Positions 49,977 through 61,646 of a stretch of DNA of 64,000 bases are shown piece by piece. Source of the DNA: Bacterioplanes sanyensis (lineage in GTDB: Bacteria > Pseudomonadota > Gammaproteobacteria > Pseudomonadales > Oceanobacteraceae). The position numbers and the translations under genes are program-made. Below the pieces are notes generated by a model that worked only from the letters and a program-made list of their open reading frames with translations, ran no database searches and was not told the DNA's origin. The DNA lies in assembly GCF_014652515.1 (NCBI RefSeq), contig NZ_BMYY01000007.1, forward strand, positions 94,351 to 158,350. The letters are read 5' to 3'. Position 1 is the first letter of the stretch. Each line of letters opens with the position of its first letter.

Positions 49977-52057
49977 TGAGCCATAACAGCTTTTTAGTCG
50001 AACTGGGAACTGAAGAACTGCCACCGATGGCGCTGAAAGGACTGGCGCAAGCCTTTGCCGATGGCATCGTCGCTGGCCTCACTGACGCCAAGCTGGAAGT
50101 TGGCAAGGTCGAAATATTCGCAGCGCCGCGTCGCATGGCCGTGCGCATTGCTGATCTGGCCGCTAAACAAGCCGACCAGGAAGAAACCCTGTTTGGTCCG
50201 CCAGCCAAAATTGCTTACGACGCCGACGGCAATCTGACCAAAGCCGCGTTAGGGTTTGCCTCACGCGCTGGCATTGATGCCTCTGAGCTGGTGGAAGCAC
50301 CGGAGTCTGAAGGCAAAAACGCTGGCAAGCTGATGATCAAACGCACCATCGCCGGCAAAAACACCGTTGAGCTGTTGCCCGAGATCGTCCAGCACAGCCT
50401 GGAGAAATTACCGATTCCTAAGCGCATGCGCTGGGGTGCTACCCGGGTTGAATTCGTACGCCCGGCGCAATGGCTGCTAATGCTGTTTGGCGATCAGGTG
50501 GTCGACGCTGACCTGCTCGAGCTGAAATCTGGCAACACCTCACGTGGCCACCGTTTCCATGCGCCCGGTGATGTCGTTATTAGCTCACCTGAGGCCTATG
50601 AAAGCACACTGCGCCAGGCCTATGTGATGGCCAGTTTTGCTGAGCGTTCTGCCTTGATCGCCGAGCAAGTCAAAGCTGCTGGTGAAAAGCTGGGCGGCCA
50701 AGCCGTTATTGACGATGATTTGCTGGAAGAAGTCACCGCCCTCAATGAGTGGCCCGTGGCCTTGGCCGGCAGCTTTGATGAAGAATTTTTGACGGTGCCA
50801 GCGGAAGCTTTGGTGTCGTCGATGAAAGAGCACCAAAAGTACTTTCATGTGATGAAAGACGGCCAGCTGCTAAACCACTTTATTACCGTGGCCAATATCG
50901 AGTCGAAAGACCCGCAGCAGGTGATTTCCGGTAACGAAAAGGTGATTCGCCCCCGCCTGGCTGACGCCAAGTTCTTCTGGGATACCGACCGCAAGCAAAG
51001 CCTGGCCAGCCGTTTCGACAAGTTAGAAAACGTCGTCTGGGTCAACCAGCTCGGTACCATCGCCGATAAAGCCCGTCGTATTTCTAACCTGGGGCAAAAA
51101 ATTGCCACGGCGATGCAAGCCGATACCAGCTTGGTCGCGCGCGCCGCTCAGCTGTGCAAAAACGACTTAGTATCGCAAATGGTGTTTGAGTTTACCGACC
51201 TGCAAGGCCTGGCCGGTAAATACTACGCCGAGCACGATGGTGAGCCCGCCGATGTCTGCGCGGCCATGGTCGAGCAATATATGCCCGCCTTTGCTGGCGA
51301 CGAGCTACCCGCCACGGCCACCGGTACCGCCATTGCGTTGGCTGATCGACTGGACTCTTTGGTTGGCTTGTTTGGCATCGGCCAGCTACCGACCGGTTCT
51401 AAAGACCCCTTTGCTCTGCGCCGGGCGTCTTTGGGTGTGCTGCGTATTCTGGTGGAAAAGAACATCGACTTGGACTTAAGCGAGCTACTCGACTGGGCCA
51501 TCGATAACCAATGGTCTGTGGAGCTAAAAGCCGAGACCAAAACCATACTCACCGAGTACTTGCTGGATCGCTTTAGCGCTTGGTATCAAGACGCCAATAT
51601 TCCGGCCGAAGTCTTTATGGCTGTACGCGCGTTAGGCGTGACTAAGCCGCTCGATATCGATCGTCGTGTTAAGGCCGTACACAGCTTTTATCAGCTGGAA
51701 TCGGCACAAGCCCTGGCCGCCGCCAACAAGCGTGTTTCCAACATTCTGGCTAAAAACGGCGGTGATGCAGTGATCGCTGAGGTCAACACAGCATTGCTTA
51801 GCGAAGCAGCCGAACAGGCGTTAGCTGAGCAAGTGGCGGCTAAGCGTGATGTGGTCACACCTATGATTGCCGCTGGTGACTATCAGCCTGCGCTTGCTGA
51901 GCTGGCGGGTCTGCGCGGTGTGGTTGATGCCTTCTTTGATAACGTCATGGTGATGGCCGATGACGACGCCGTCAAAAACAACCGCTTGGCACTGCTTAAA
52001 CAGCTGCAAGGTTTGTTTATTGCCATCGCAGATATCGCCTTATTGAATCAGGGCTAA
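49976..52057 (+). CDS. glyS: Glycyl-tRNA synthetase beta subunit
   Basis: This is a 693-residue subunit with the normal family length (about 690). It begins with FLVELGTEELPPMALKGL, has RRMAVRIADLA and KRMRWGATRVEFVRPAQW, then the HD-type domain and a C-terminal DALR anticodon-binding domain (AVRALGVTKPLDIDRRVKAV, NRLALLKQLQGLF). It reads tRNA-Gly and is needed for activity of GlyQ. A strong hairpin follows. Confidence 0.98.
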   Translation: MSHNSFLVELGTEELPPMALKGLAQAFADGIVAGLTDAKLEVGKVEIFAAPRRMAVRIADLAAKQADQEETLFGPPAKIAYDADGNLTKAALGFASRAGIDASELVEAPESEGKNAGKLMIKRTIAGKNTVELLPEIVQHSLEKLPIPKRMRWGATRVEFVRPAQWLLMLFGDQVVDADLLELKSGNTSRGHRFHAPGDVVISSPEAYESTLRQAYVMASFAERSALIAEQVKAAGEKLGGQAVIDDDLLEEVTALNEWPVALAGSFDEEFLTVPAEALVSSMKEHQKYFHVMKDGQLLNHFITVANIESKDPQQVISGNEKVIRPRLADAKFFWDTDRKQSLASRFDKLENVVWVNQLGTIADKARRISNLGQKIATAMQADTSLVARAAQLCKNDLVSQMVFEFTDLQGLAGKYYAEHDGEPADVCAAMVEQYMPAFAGDELPATATGTAIALADRLDSLVGLFGIGQLPTGSKDPFALRRASLGVLRILVEKNIDLDLSELLDWAIDNQWSVELKAETKTILTEYLLDRFSAWYQDANIPAEVFMAVRALGVTKPLDIDRRVKAVHSFYQLESAQALAAANKRVSNILAKNGGDAVIAEVNTALLSEAAEQALAEQVAAKRDVVTPMIAAGDYQPALAELAGLRGVVDAFFDNVMVMADDDAVKNNRLALLKQLQGLFIAIADIALLNQG

Positions 52058-52077
52058 CTTGCCTGATCGCCTTTCTT

Positions 52078-52102
52078 CCCCCGCCTAGCGGGGGAGTTTC
52101 TT
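52078..52102 (+). terminator. Terminator after glyS
   Basis: Stem CCCCCGC with GCGGGGG, loop CTA, followed by AGTTTCTT, 21 bases after the glyS stop. A clear rho-independent terminator with a modest T-run. Confidence 0.75.
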
Positions 52103-52129
52103 GCTGTGAATATTTCACAAGGATACCCC

Positions 52130-53398
52130 ATGAATAAACACGCTTTATTACTCGCAATGTTAACGGCCACGCTGGGTTTGACTGCCTGTGGCGGAGGCGG
52201 CAGCTCCAGTTCGGGTGACGATACGCCGGAAACTCCGGATACCGGCACTGGCGGCGACAGCAATGGTGGTACTGATGGCAACAATGATGGCGATACACCA
52301 CCCGCTAATAACGCCTTAACCATGACATTTGAGTTAGGCGACTCCTACTACCTGGCCGTGTTAGACAGCAATGGTGAGTGGCAGCAAAAAACAGGTGAGT
52401 CAGAAGTCGTGGTCGACGTGGCCAGCAGCAGCGACCCCGTGACCTACTTGTATCTATGCAAGGACGGAGGCAGTGCGAACTACAGCTATATGCGCACTTT
52501 GTATTTGGCACAGCCATCAAAAACGCGCTTATGCCAATATGATTCGTCGGCCGAAGATGCGGGCAATGTTGCTGTGCAAAGCCAAGGAGCCGATGTCATC
52601 GATATTATTATGAACGACATCACGACAGCGAGTTCAGATGGGGACTTTATTACCGATATCGACTTAATAGGTCGTGACGTACCGCGTACCTACTTAGCCG
52701 TGGGTAAAAACGGTGACGACTACTTTATCCAGCGCCGTGAAGGCTTGCAGTTGCAAGGTGGCGATACCCTAACCATCGATTTTACCAGCGATGATACGGT
52801 AAAAGTCTCACCCGCCACGGCAACGGCCGATGCAATGGAATATGGCCTAGTTTACCGCACGCTAGACTCTGTTAGCCGTTTAACGCTGACGTTGGATGAC
52901 AACCGCTATATTCCCATTCCTGCGGCCTTGATGCGCGATGGCGACTGGTTTGACGAGTACTATCGCTTTAGCGATGAAACACGCTTTAAGCGCGCCACCC
53001 AGGCACCGCAGTCTGAGGGCTTTATTCAAGCTTCACTGCCACCGGTTACACTAAGTAATGTGAGCTATAGCCAGGATAAACTCACAGCTTCTGCACCTCT
53101 GCTGGGTGATGCACCTGAGTCGCTGCCTCATGGTTTTGTATCCTTGAGTTATCGACTGGAAACAGACAGTTATGAATACTTTGGTTTCAATCAGCACATT
53201 ATGTTGCCGCAGGGCCACACTGGCGTTGCCACCATTCCTGCTGTCGACCTGACGGCACTGCCAGGGTTTCCGCAGTGGGGCATGTTTGACTATAACGGTG
53301 ATCATTTAGCGGGCTGGCAGTACGGATACTCTGCCGCTTTGGCTGGCTCACTTGAGCAAGACGCAGCATCTTTGTATCGCCGCTCGCAGCCGGACTAA
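52130..53398 (+). CDS. Putative lipoprotein of unknown function
   Basis: This is a 422-residue protein from the ATG at 52130 (AAGGA six bases before it; a GTG at 52106 is open but needless). It has a lipoprotein signal peptide with LTAC and a long Gly/Ser/Asp/Asn-rich linker (to about residue 65). The rest is a beta-rich domain with repeated motifs like YYLAVLDSNGEW, RTYLAVGKNGDDYF and YIPIPAALMRDGDW. I do not recognise the family. It lies between glyS and gmhB, where P. aeruginosa has a different hypothetical gene (PA0007). Confidence 0.8.
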   Translation: MNKHALLLAMLTATLGLTACGGGGSSSSGDDTPETPDTGTGGDSNGGTDGNNDGDTPPANNALTMTFELGDSYYLAVLDSNGEWQQKTGESEVVVDVASSSDPVTYLYLCKDGGSANYSYMRTLYLAQPSKTRLCQYDSSAEDAGNVAVQSQGADVIDIIMNDITTASSDGDFITDIDLIGRDVPRTYLAVGKNGDDYFIQRREGLQLQGGDTLTIDFTSDDTVKVSPATATADAMEYGLVYRTLDSVSRLTLTLDDNRYIPIPAALMRDGDWFDEYYRFSDETRFKRATQAPQSEGFIQASLPPVTLSNVSYSQDKLTASAPLLGDAPESLPHGFVSLSYRLETDSYEYFGFNQHIMLPQGHTGVATIPAVDLTALPGFPQWGMFDYNGDHLAGWQYGYSAALAGSLEQDAASLYRRSQPD

Positions 53399-53402
53399 CC
53401 CC

Positions 53403-53963
53403 ATGACCCGACTGATTATTCTCGACCGCGACGGCGTACTCAATCAGGACTCCGATGCCTACATTAAGTCGGTTGAGGAATGGATCGCCATTGCCGGCAG
53501 CGCTGAAGCCGTCGGCCGCTTATGCGATGCTGGCGTAACGGTAGCGGTGGCGACCAATCAGTCGGGGCTGGCGCGTGGTTATTTCAGCCAGGCCGATTTG
53601 GATGCCATGCATGAAAAGATGAGCCGCTTGGCCGCCGAGTATGGCGGTCATTTTGCTCATATTGCTTGGTGCCCTCACGGCCCTGACGATCACTGTGATT
53701 GCCGCAAACCCTTGCCAGGGTTAATTGAGCAAATCCGCGCAGCGCTAAATCTGCCCCAGGCGGACATCGATAATGCTTGGATGATCGGCGACTCCCTGCG
53801 TGATTTGCAGGCCGGCCACAGCGCCGGTTGCCATACAGCACTGGTGCGCACAGGCAAAGGCCTTAACAGTGAAGCCAAACTGGCCAGCGATGCCAGCATT
53901 GCCGACAGCCCAGTATTTGATGATCTTGCCGCCTTTACCGACTGGTATCTGGACACCTTGTAA
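53403..53963 (+). CDS. gmhB: Heptose 1,7-bisphosphate phosphatase GmhB
   Basis: This is a 186-residue HAD phosphatase. The motifs are DRDGVLN (catalytic Asp pair), TNQSGLARG, the zinc loop CPHGPDDHCDCRKP (three Cys and a His) and GDSLRDLQAG. It removes the C7 phosphate of D-glycero-D-manno-heptose 1,7-bisphosphate for the inner core of lipopolysaccharide. I chose the ATG at 53403; it starts four bases after the lipoprotein stop. Confidence 0.95.
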   Translation: MTRLIILDRDGVLNQDSDAYIKSVEEWIAIAGSAEAVGRLCDAGVTVAVATNQSGLARGYFSQADLDAMHEKMSRLAAEYGGHFAHIAWCPHGPDDHCDCRKPLPGLIEQIRAALNLPQADIDNAWMIGDSLRDLQAGHSAGCHTALVRTGKGLNSEAKLASDASIADSPVFDDLAAFTDWYLDTL

Positions 53964-54075
53964 GCACTCACTTACCGTTTAAACGATCGTTTAGAAAGAC
54001 TCTTTAGCGCCCCCGGCAACGGCTGCATGACGCGAAAATGGTATAACTCGCGCATATGTAATTCTCGGAGGCAGA

Positions 54076-54894
54076 ATGAGAGCACACGACGGCCTAGTAG
54101 CCACAACCGATCGTCCCTCAGCCCTGCATGCCCTGCGCTCGCTGTTGTTTTATCTGGCACTGATCCTGATTACCTGTATTTGGGCACTGCCCAGTTTTAC
54201 CTTGGGTTTGTTCCTACCGCTGAAAGTGCGCAACTTTTTTATCATGGGCATTTATTGTCGCTTGGTGATGTGGGCGGCCAAATGGATTGCCGGCCTGCGC
54301 TGGCAGGTCGAAGGCAGTGAGAACATTCCACAAGATGGTCGCGGCTATGTGTTGCTGAGCAAACACCAAAGCACCTGGGAAACCTTTTTCTTGCCGCTGA
54401 TTCTGGCGCCTCATGTACAGGTGGTTAAAAAAGAATTGCTGTACTTGCCGGTGTTTGGCTGGGCGCTCAACCTGATTCATCCGATCTTTATCGACCGCAG
54501 TAAAAAAGCCAATGCCCTCAAACAAGTGGTGCAGCAAGGCGGCGAACGTTTGCGCGCTGGCATTCATGTGCTGGTTTTTCCGGAAGGTACGCGTGTTAGC
54601 CCTGGCAAGCGCAAAGCCTTTTCTAAAGGCGGCGCCATGCTGGCTAGCAAAAACACGGCCCCAGTGATTGCCGTGGCGCACAACTCAGGTGAATACTGGC
54701 CCAATCATCATTGGGTAAAACGCCCCGGCACCATTCGCGTGGTCATCAGCCCTGTGATAGAAAACGAAGGGCAATCCACCGCCGCACTTAACCAGCAAGT
54801 TGAAGACTGGATTAATGACCAAGTGGATCGCATTTCACAGCAGCCATTTAGCGGCGAATACGTCGACACTGAAAGCAGCGGCAAGCGTTTTTAG
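54076..54894 (+). CDS. plsC: 1-acyl-sn-glycerol-3-phosphate acyltransferase
   Basis: This is a 272-residue membrane-bound acyltransferase. It has an N-terminal membrane segment (about 20-50), then the HX4E-type catalytic motif SKHQSTWETF (a Glu takes the place of the usual Asp, a variant known in this subfamily), the substrate motif VFPEGTRVSPGKR and a final KNTAPVIAVA block. It makes phosphatidic acid. Ribosome site GGAGG. In P. aeruginosa the corresponding gene lies between gyrB and gmhB, as here. Confidence 0.9.
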   Translation: MRAHDGLVATTDRPSALHALRSLLFYLALILITCIWALPSFTLGLFLPLKVRNFFIMGIYCRLVMWAAKWIAGLRWQVEGSENIPQDGRGYVLLSKHQSTWETFFLPLILAPHVQVVKKELLYLPVFGWALNLIHPIFIDRSKKANALKQVVQQGGERLRAGIHVLVFPEGTRVSPGKRKAFSKGGAMLASKNTAPVIAVAHNSGEYWPNHHWVKRPGTIRVVISPVIENEGQSTAALNQQVEDWINDQVDRISQQPFSGEYVDTESSGKRF

Positions 54895-54923
54895 CAGCAC
54901 GCAATGACAGGGCTTAAAACAAA

Positions 54924-56246
54924 CTACAGCACCATGGCCGCTAGCCAACCAGCGGCTAACAATGGCAGGTTAAAGTGCAAAAAAGTTGGAATCACGGTAT
55001 CGCGCATATGGTGGTGCTGACCATCGGCATTCAGGCCGGCCGTTGGCCCTAAAGTGGAGTCCGACGCTGGCGAGCCGGCATCCCCCAGCGCACCCGCTGT
55101 ACCAATCAGCGCCACAATCGCCATCGGGCTAAAACCTAACTGCATGCACAAAGGCACATAAATGGCGGCGATGATAGGAATGGTAGAAAACGACGAGCCA
55201 ATGCCCATGGTCAACAAAAGGCCGACCAGCAGCAATAAGAAAGCCGTTAATCCACGATTATCGCCCAACCACTGCGCAGCACCGTTCACCAGAGTATCGA
55301 TGTCACCCGTGGCCTTTAGCACCTCAGAAAAGCCCGCTGCGGCAATCATAATAAAACCGATGGAGGCCATCATTTTAATGCCATCCACCAACACCCCTTC
55401 CGACTCGTTCCAACGCACGACCCCAGTGGCCGAGAACAGCATAAACCCAGCCATTGCACCCAATACCATTGAGCCCGTCGCCAACTGGACCGCAAAGGCC
55501 ACAACAATCGCCAATGCTGCCACCCACAGAGATTTGGCATCGTATTGGCGTTCATGGTGCTCGGTGGTTTCAATCGCTGCCACATCGTACTGACGCTCAC
55601 CACGGTAGCTGAACAGCGCTGCCATAGCTAAGCCTGCCAACATGCCCAATGCCGGAATCGCCATCGCCTTAACCACAGAAACATCGTCGATGTTTAAGCC
55701 CGCATCGGCGACCCGCCCCAGCAAAATATCGTGCAAGTAAATATTGCCAAAGCCCACAGGCAAAAACATATATGGCGTTACCAGGCCAAAGGTTAAAACG
55801 CAGGCCACTAAGCGGCGGTCCAGTTTCAACCGGGCCATCACCAGCAGCAGCGGTGGAATCAGGATGGGAATAAAAGCGATATGAATCGGAATCAAATTCT
55901 GCGACGACACTGCCGCCAACAACAGCAAGCCCAGCAAGCCGTTTTTTAACCAAATACTGGCTTGTGCATGGCTGCTGCCCGTCATGCGTTTCAAAATTGC
56001 GTCAGCCAATAACTGTGGCAGCCCAGACAGCGAAATCGCCACGGCAAAGGCACCCAGCAAGGCATAGCTGAGGGCAATGCCGGCACCGCCACCAATGCCT
56101 TGATTAAAAGCGTCTAATGTAGCGGTTAAATCCAAACCGCCCACCCAACCACCGACAAAGGCGGCGATAATCATCGCCAACATCACGTGCATGCGTGCCA
56201 AACTCAAAGCCAGCATCAACACCACCGCAATGACCACTGCGTTCAT
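54924..56246 (-). CDS. Na+/H+ antiporter family permease
   Basis: This is a 440-residue protein with about eleven membrane segments of the NhaC/YuiF-type ion transporter family. The first repeat holds MHVMLAMIIAAFVGGWVGGL and GIGGGAGIALSYALLGAFAV; the second has MTMGIGSSFSTIPIIAAIY and AGALGDAGSPASDSTLGPT, the conserved SSFSTIP and DAGSP-D loops. The ATG at 56246 follows GAGGAG. Substrate is inferred from the family name; amino-acid transport is another possibility in this group. It is not in the equivalent place in P. aeruginosa. Confidence 0.85.
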   Translation of the reverse strand: MNAVVIAVVLMLALSLARMHVMLAMIIAAFVGGWVGGLDLTATLDAFNQGIGGGAGIALSYALLGAFAVAISLSGLPQLLADAILKRMTGSSHAQASIWLKNGLLGLLLLAAVSSQNLIPIHIAFIPILIPPLLLVMARLKLDRRLVACVLTFGLVTPYMFLPVGFGNIYLHDILLGRVADAGLNIDDVSVVKAMAIPALGMLAGLAMAALFSYRGERQYDVAAIETTEHHERQYDAKSLWVAALAIVVAFAVQLATGSMVLGAMAGFMLFSATGVVRWNESEGVLVDGIKMMASIGFIMIAAAGFSEVLKATGDIDTLVNGAAQWLGDNRGLTAFLLLLVGLLLTMGIGSSFSTIPIIAAIYVPLCMQLGFSPMAIVALIGTAGALGDAGSPASDSTLGPTAGLNADGQHHHMRDTVIPTFLHFNLPLLAAGWLAAMVL

Positions 56247-56475
56247 GAACATCTCCTCTTTATTCTTTGGGCCCGAAGCGCGCGCACAGTAGCATAAAGG
56301 CCGTGGTGATTCGCGATTAACAGCGATTCCAGACATTGCATATCGCGCTCATATAACGCGTGATAGAGAGAAATAAGTGCTGAACCATTTTGCCGCTGAC
56401 GCCTGTTCAGCGACATGCCATCCCAGCCAACAGCCGTTATCATAGGCACCTTTGATACCAGAGCGAGACAGCACC

Positions 56476-56859
56476 ATGACCGACATAACCCGCATGCATA
56501 CCAAAGCCCGTATGAGCCGCATCGTGAAACACAACGGTGTCATCTATTTGTGTGGCCAGGTAGGTAAAGACGTTACCCGCAACGAAGCCACGGGCTTGCC
56601 CAATCAGGACATCACCGAGCAAACGCAAACCATGTTGGATAAGGTCGATGAGTTACTGCTGGAAGCTGGCAGCGACCGCGAGCATATTCTGTCGGCCACC
56701 ATCTATGTAAAAACCATGGATGATTTTGCCGGTATGAACGCAGTATGGGACGCCTGGGTGCCAGAAGGCCACGCCCCTGCTCGTGCTTGCGTTGAAGCCT
56801 CAATGGCGCGTGAGGAGCTGTTGGTAGAGATCAGCGTGGTGGCCGCCGAAAAAGGCTAA
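56476..56859 (+). CDS. RidA family protein
   Basis: This is a 127-residue trimeric-fold protein of the RidA/YjgF/UK114 family. It shows [54 protein letters not shown] and the ending ARACVEASM. Members of the main branch hydrolyse reactive imines; this branch (shorter, with CVEASM in place of the Arg-containing ARVE) is related to the RutC-like group. The active-site Arg is R in PARACVEA. A separate gene, convergent with gyrB through a perfect palindromic terminator. Confidence 0.85.
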   Translation: MTDITRMHTKARMSRIVKHNGVIYLCGQVGKDVTRNEATGLPNQDITEQTQTMLDKVDELLLEAGSDREHILSATIYVKTMDDFAGMNAVWDAWVPEGHAPARACVEASMAREELLVEISVVAAEKG

Positions 56860-56880
56860 CCTTGATCACGCCAGCATAAA

Positions 56881-56904
56881 AAAAGGGAGCCGCGGCTCCC
56901 TTTT
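56881..56904. terminator. Perfect bidirectional terminator between ridA-like gene and gyrB
   Basis: The 24-base sequence is a perfect palindrome with arms AAAAGGGAGCCG and its complement and T-runs on both strands. It ends the gyrB operon and the RidA gene. Confidence 0.85.
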
Positions 56905-56927
56905 CCTTTCATTTGCACATTACCTGA

Positions 56928-59384
<2,457 letters not shown>

Positions 59385-59402
59385 CTATCGCACCAGAGAA
59401 GA

Positions 59403-60518
59403 TCATTCGTGAGTTGTTGTGGCCGTTGGCGAGGCTTGGTCTGTCTCCCTGACAGCACCATGTTCCACGTGGAACACTTTACTGGCCGTAGGACGCCAGA
59501 TGTCCGTTAACTTTTCTTTATCGATGCTGGTAACAAAGACCTGACATTTTAAGTCTTCCAGCAGTTTGCATAAAGCAAAACGATGCTTTTCGTCCAACTC
59601 GGACGCCAAGTCATCCACCAGATAAATGGTGCTGCGGCCGCTCTCTTTTTGAAACAGACTTCCCTGCGCTATCTTAAGCGCTGCCACGACGGTTTTCTGC
59701 TGACCACGCGACAGAATATCGGCAGCCGGCTGCTTATCGACCTTGATGCGCAGCTCGGCCCTATGCGGGCCAGACTGACTGTAGCCAAGGTTCAAATCGC
59801 GCTCTTGCTGACGAGCCAATACATCGCTCAGCGCGCTGTCTTTGTCCCAACCACGATAATACGTCAGCTGGATTTCTAGGCTGTCGTCCAGCTGGCTAAG
59901 AATGCGCTCAAACTCGGGTTTAAACCGTTTTAGATAAGACTGACGCTGTTGATCGATGGCTTCAGCGCTTTCAATGTAACCTGGGTTCCAAACACTCAGC
60001 CACTCTTCCTGCTTTTGCTTGAGTACGGCATTGCGTTGTTTAAGTTGCTGGCGAAAGGTTTTCCAGTTCTCCATGAACCCTTGTTCCACGTGGAACACGC
60101 CCCAATCAATAAACTGTCGGCGCTCCTCAGGAGAACCCGACAACAAGCGAAAGGTATTCGGTTCAATCACCTGAACAGGCAACCAATGCGCCGCCTCCGC
60201 CTGGGAGGTCAACACTGAGCCATTGATCTTCAGCAGTTGATCGCCACTCTTTAACCGCAAACTGTGCAGCTCGCACTCGCCAAGGTGCTCGTCGTCCAGC
60301 TGCAGCATCAGCTCCATACGATCCTGCTGGTGGCTCAGTACATGCTTGAACTGAGTGGTACGAAATGACTTGCCTGCCGACAGCAAAGCAATGGCTTCCA
60401 GCACACTGGTTTTACCGGAACCGTTATCGCCGTAAAGAAAGTTGATCGCGGGATGGGGGTTAATCGTCAGCGGCAGCAAATTGCGCACACCGCTGACTTG
60501 AAGGTGCCGAATTGGCAT
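59403..60518 (-). CDS. recF: DNA replication and repair protein RecF
   Basis: This is a 371-residue SMC-like ATPase that helps RecA load at gaps. Walker A is YGDNGSGKTS, the signature is in ADILSRGQQKTVVAAL and Walker B with the D-loop is IYLVDDLASELDE. The N-terminal start is MPIRHLQVSGVRNLLPL. It begins 11 bases after dnaN. Confidence 0.97.
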   Translation of the reverse strand: MPIRHLQVSGVRNLLPLTINPHPAINFLYGDNGSGKTSVLEAIALLSAGKSFRTTQFKHVLSHQQDRMELMLQLDDEHLGECELHSLRLKSGDQLLKINGSVLTSQAEAAHWLPVQVIEPNTFRLLSGSPEERRQFIDWGVFHVEQGFMENWKTFRQQLKQRNAVLKQKQEEWLSVWNPGYIESAEAIDQQRQSYLKRFKPEFERILSQLDDSLEIQLTYYRGWDKDSALSDVLARQQERDLNLGYSQSGPHRAELRIKVDKQPAADILSRGQQKTVVAALKIAQGSLFQKESGRSTIYLVDDLASELDEKHRFALCKLLEDLKCQVFVTSIDKEKLTDIWRPTASKVFHVEHGAVRETDQASPTATTTHE

Positions 60519-60529
60519 AAAAGAGTCGC

Positions 60530-61630
60530 TTATAAACGCATCGGCATAACCACGTAAATGGCGTCGCCGTTTTCCGGTTCTTCCAGCAAGGCACTGGCCG
60601 TGGCATCGCCCATGGTAAGTTTCACTTGCTCGCTGTCCAATACCGCCATGACATCTTGCAAATAAGAGACATTGAACCCAATTTCTAGGTTATCACCTTG
60701 GTATTCAACGGCGACGGCTTCTTCAGCCTCCTCTTGCTCTGGGTTATTGGCAAAGACCCTCAATAGATCAGAATCCAATACTAGACGCACGCCACGATAC
60801 TTCTCGTTAGACAAAATCGCGGTGCGTTGGAAAACCTGACGCAGTTCCTGACGATCCGCCAACATCACGTTGGTGCCGTTTTTCGGAATGACTCGACCGT
60901 AGTCTGGGAACTTGCCATCCACCAATTTCGTCGTGAAGGTGAAGGTTTCCGTCACCAAGCGCAGATGCTTGCTGCTTAAAGCCACTTCAACACTGGCCTC
61001 TGGATCGGTCATTAACTTGGCCATTTCCAGCACGCCTTTGCGCGGCACAATCATTTGCTGTGCGGTATCTGGACCGGCAATATCCACATGCGCCATGGCC
61101 AGGCGATGGCCATCGGTAGACACAGTGCGCAACTGATTCGCTGAGACATCGAACAGCATGCCGTTGAGGTAATAACGCACATCCTGCTGCGCCATGGCAA
61201 AGCTGGTGCGGTCGATCACGCGGCGCAGTTTGCTCTGCTCGATGCTGAAGACCTGCTCATCCACGGTGCTGTCAACGTTAGGAAACTCAGTCGCCGGTAA
61301 GGTCGATAACGCAAAGCGTGAACGACCGGAACGCACGTTAACGCGTTGGGCGTCTTGCTCTACTTCAATCTGGGCGCCGTCTGGCAAGGTGCGGCAAATA
61401 TCCATCAGCTTCTTCGCCGGCACGGTTATTTCGCCTTCCTGGCCGACTTCATCCAGCGTCACCCGACCGATCAGCTCAACTTCTAGGTCGGTGCCTGTCA
61501 GCGCCAGCTGCTGTCCTTTCACCTCCAGCAGCACATTCGACAGCACCGGCAGCGTTTGGCGTTTTTCTACCACACCCGCCACCAGCTGCAGTGGACGTAG
61601 AAGGGCTTCCCTAGAGATAACGAATTTCAT
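60530..61630 (-). CDS. dnaN: DNA polymerase III beta subunit (sliding clamp)
   Basis: This is a 366-residue clamp with three topologically equal domains. It starts KFVISREALLRPLQLVAGVV and ends with YVVMPMRL, both typical for the family. It holds the polymerase to the template and also recruits other factors through its hydrophobic cleft. The gene is 16 bases downstream of dnaA in the order dnaA-dnaN-recF-gyrB. Confidence 0.98.
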   Translation of the reverse strand: MKFVISREALLRPLQLVAGVVEKRQTLPVLSNVLLEVKGQQLALTGTDLEVELIGRVTLDEVGQEGEITVPAKKLMDICRTLPDGAQIEVEQDAQRVNVRSGRSRFALSTLPATEFPNVDSTVDEQVFSIEQSKLRRVIDRTSFAMAQQDVRYYLNGMLFDVSANQLRTVSTDGHRLAMAHVDIAGPDTAQQMIVPRKGVLEMAKLMTDPEASVEVALSSKHLRLVTETFTFTTKLVDGKFPDYGRVIPKNGTNVMLADRQELRQVFQRTAILSNEKYRGVRLVLDSDLLRVFANNPEQEEAEEAVAVEYQGDNLEIGFNVSYLQDVMAVLDSEQVKLTMGDATASALLEEPENGDAIYVVMPMRL

Positions 61631-61646
61631 GGTTCTCCCACTCAGT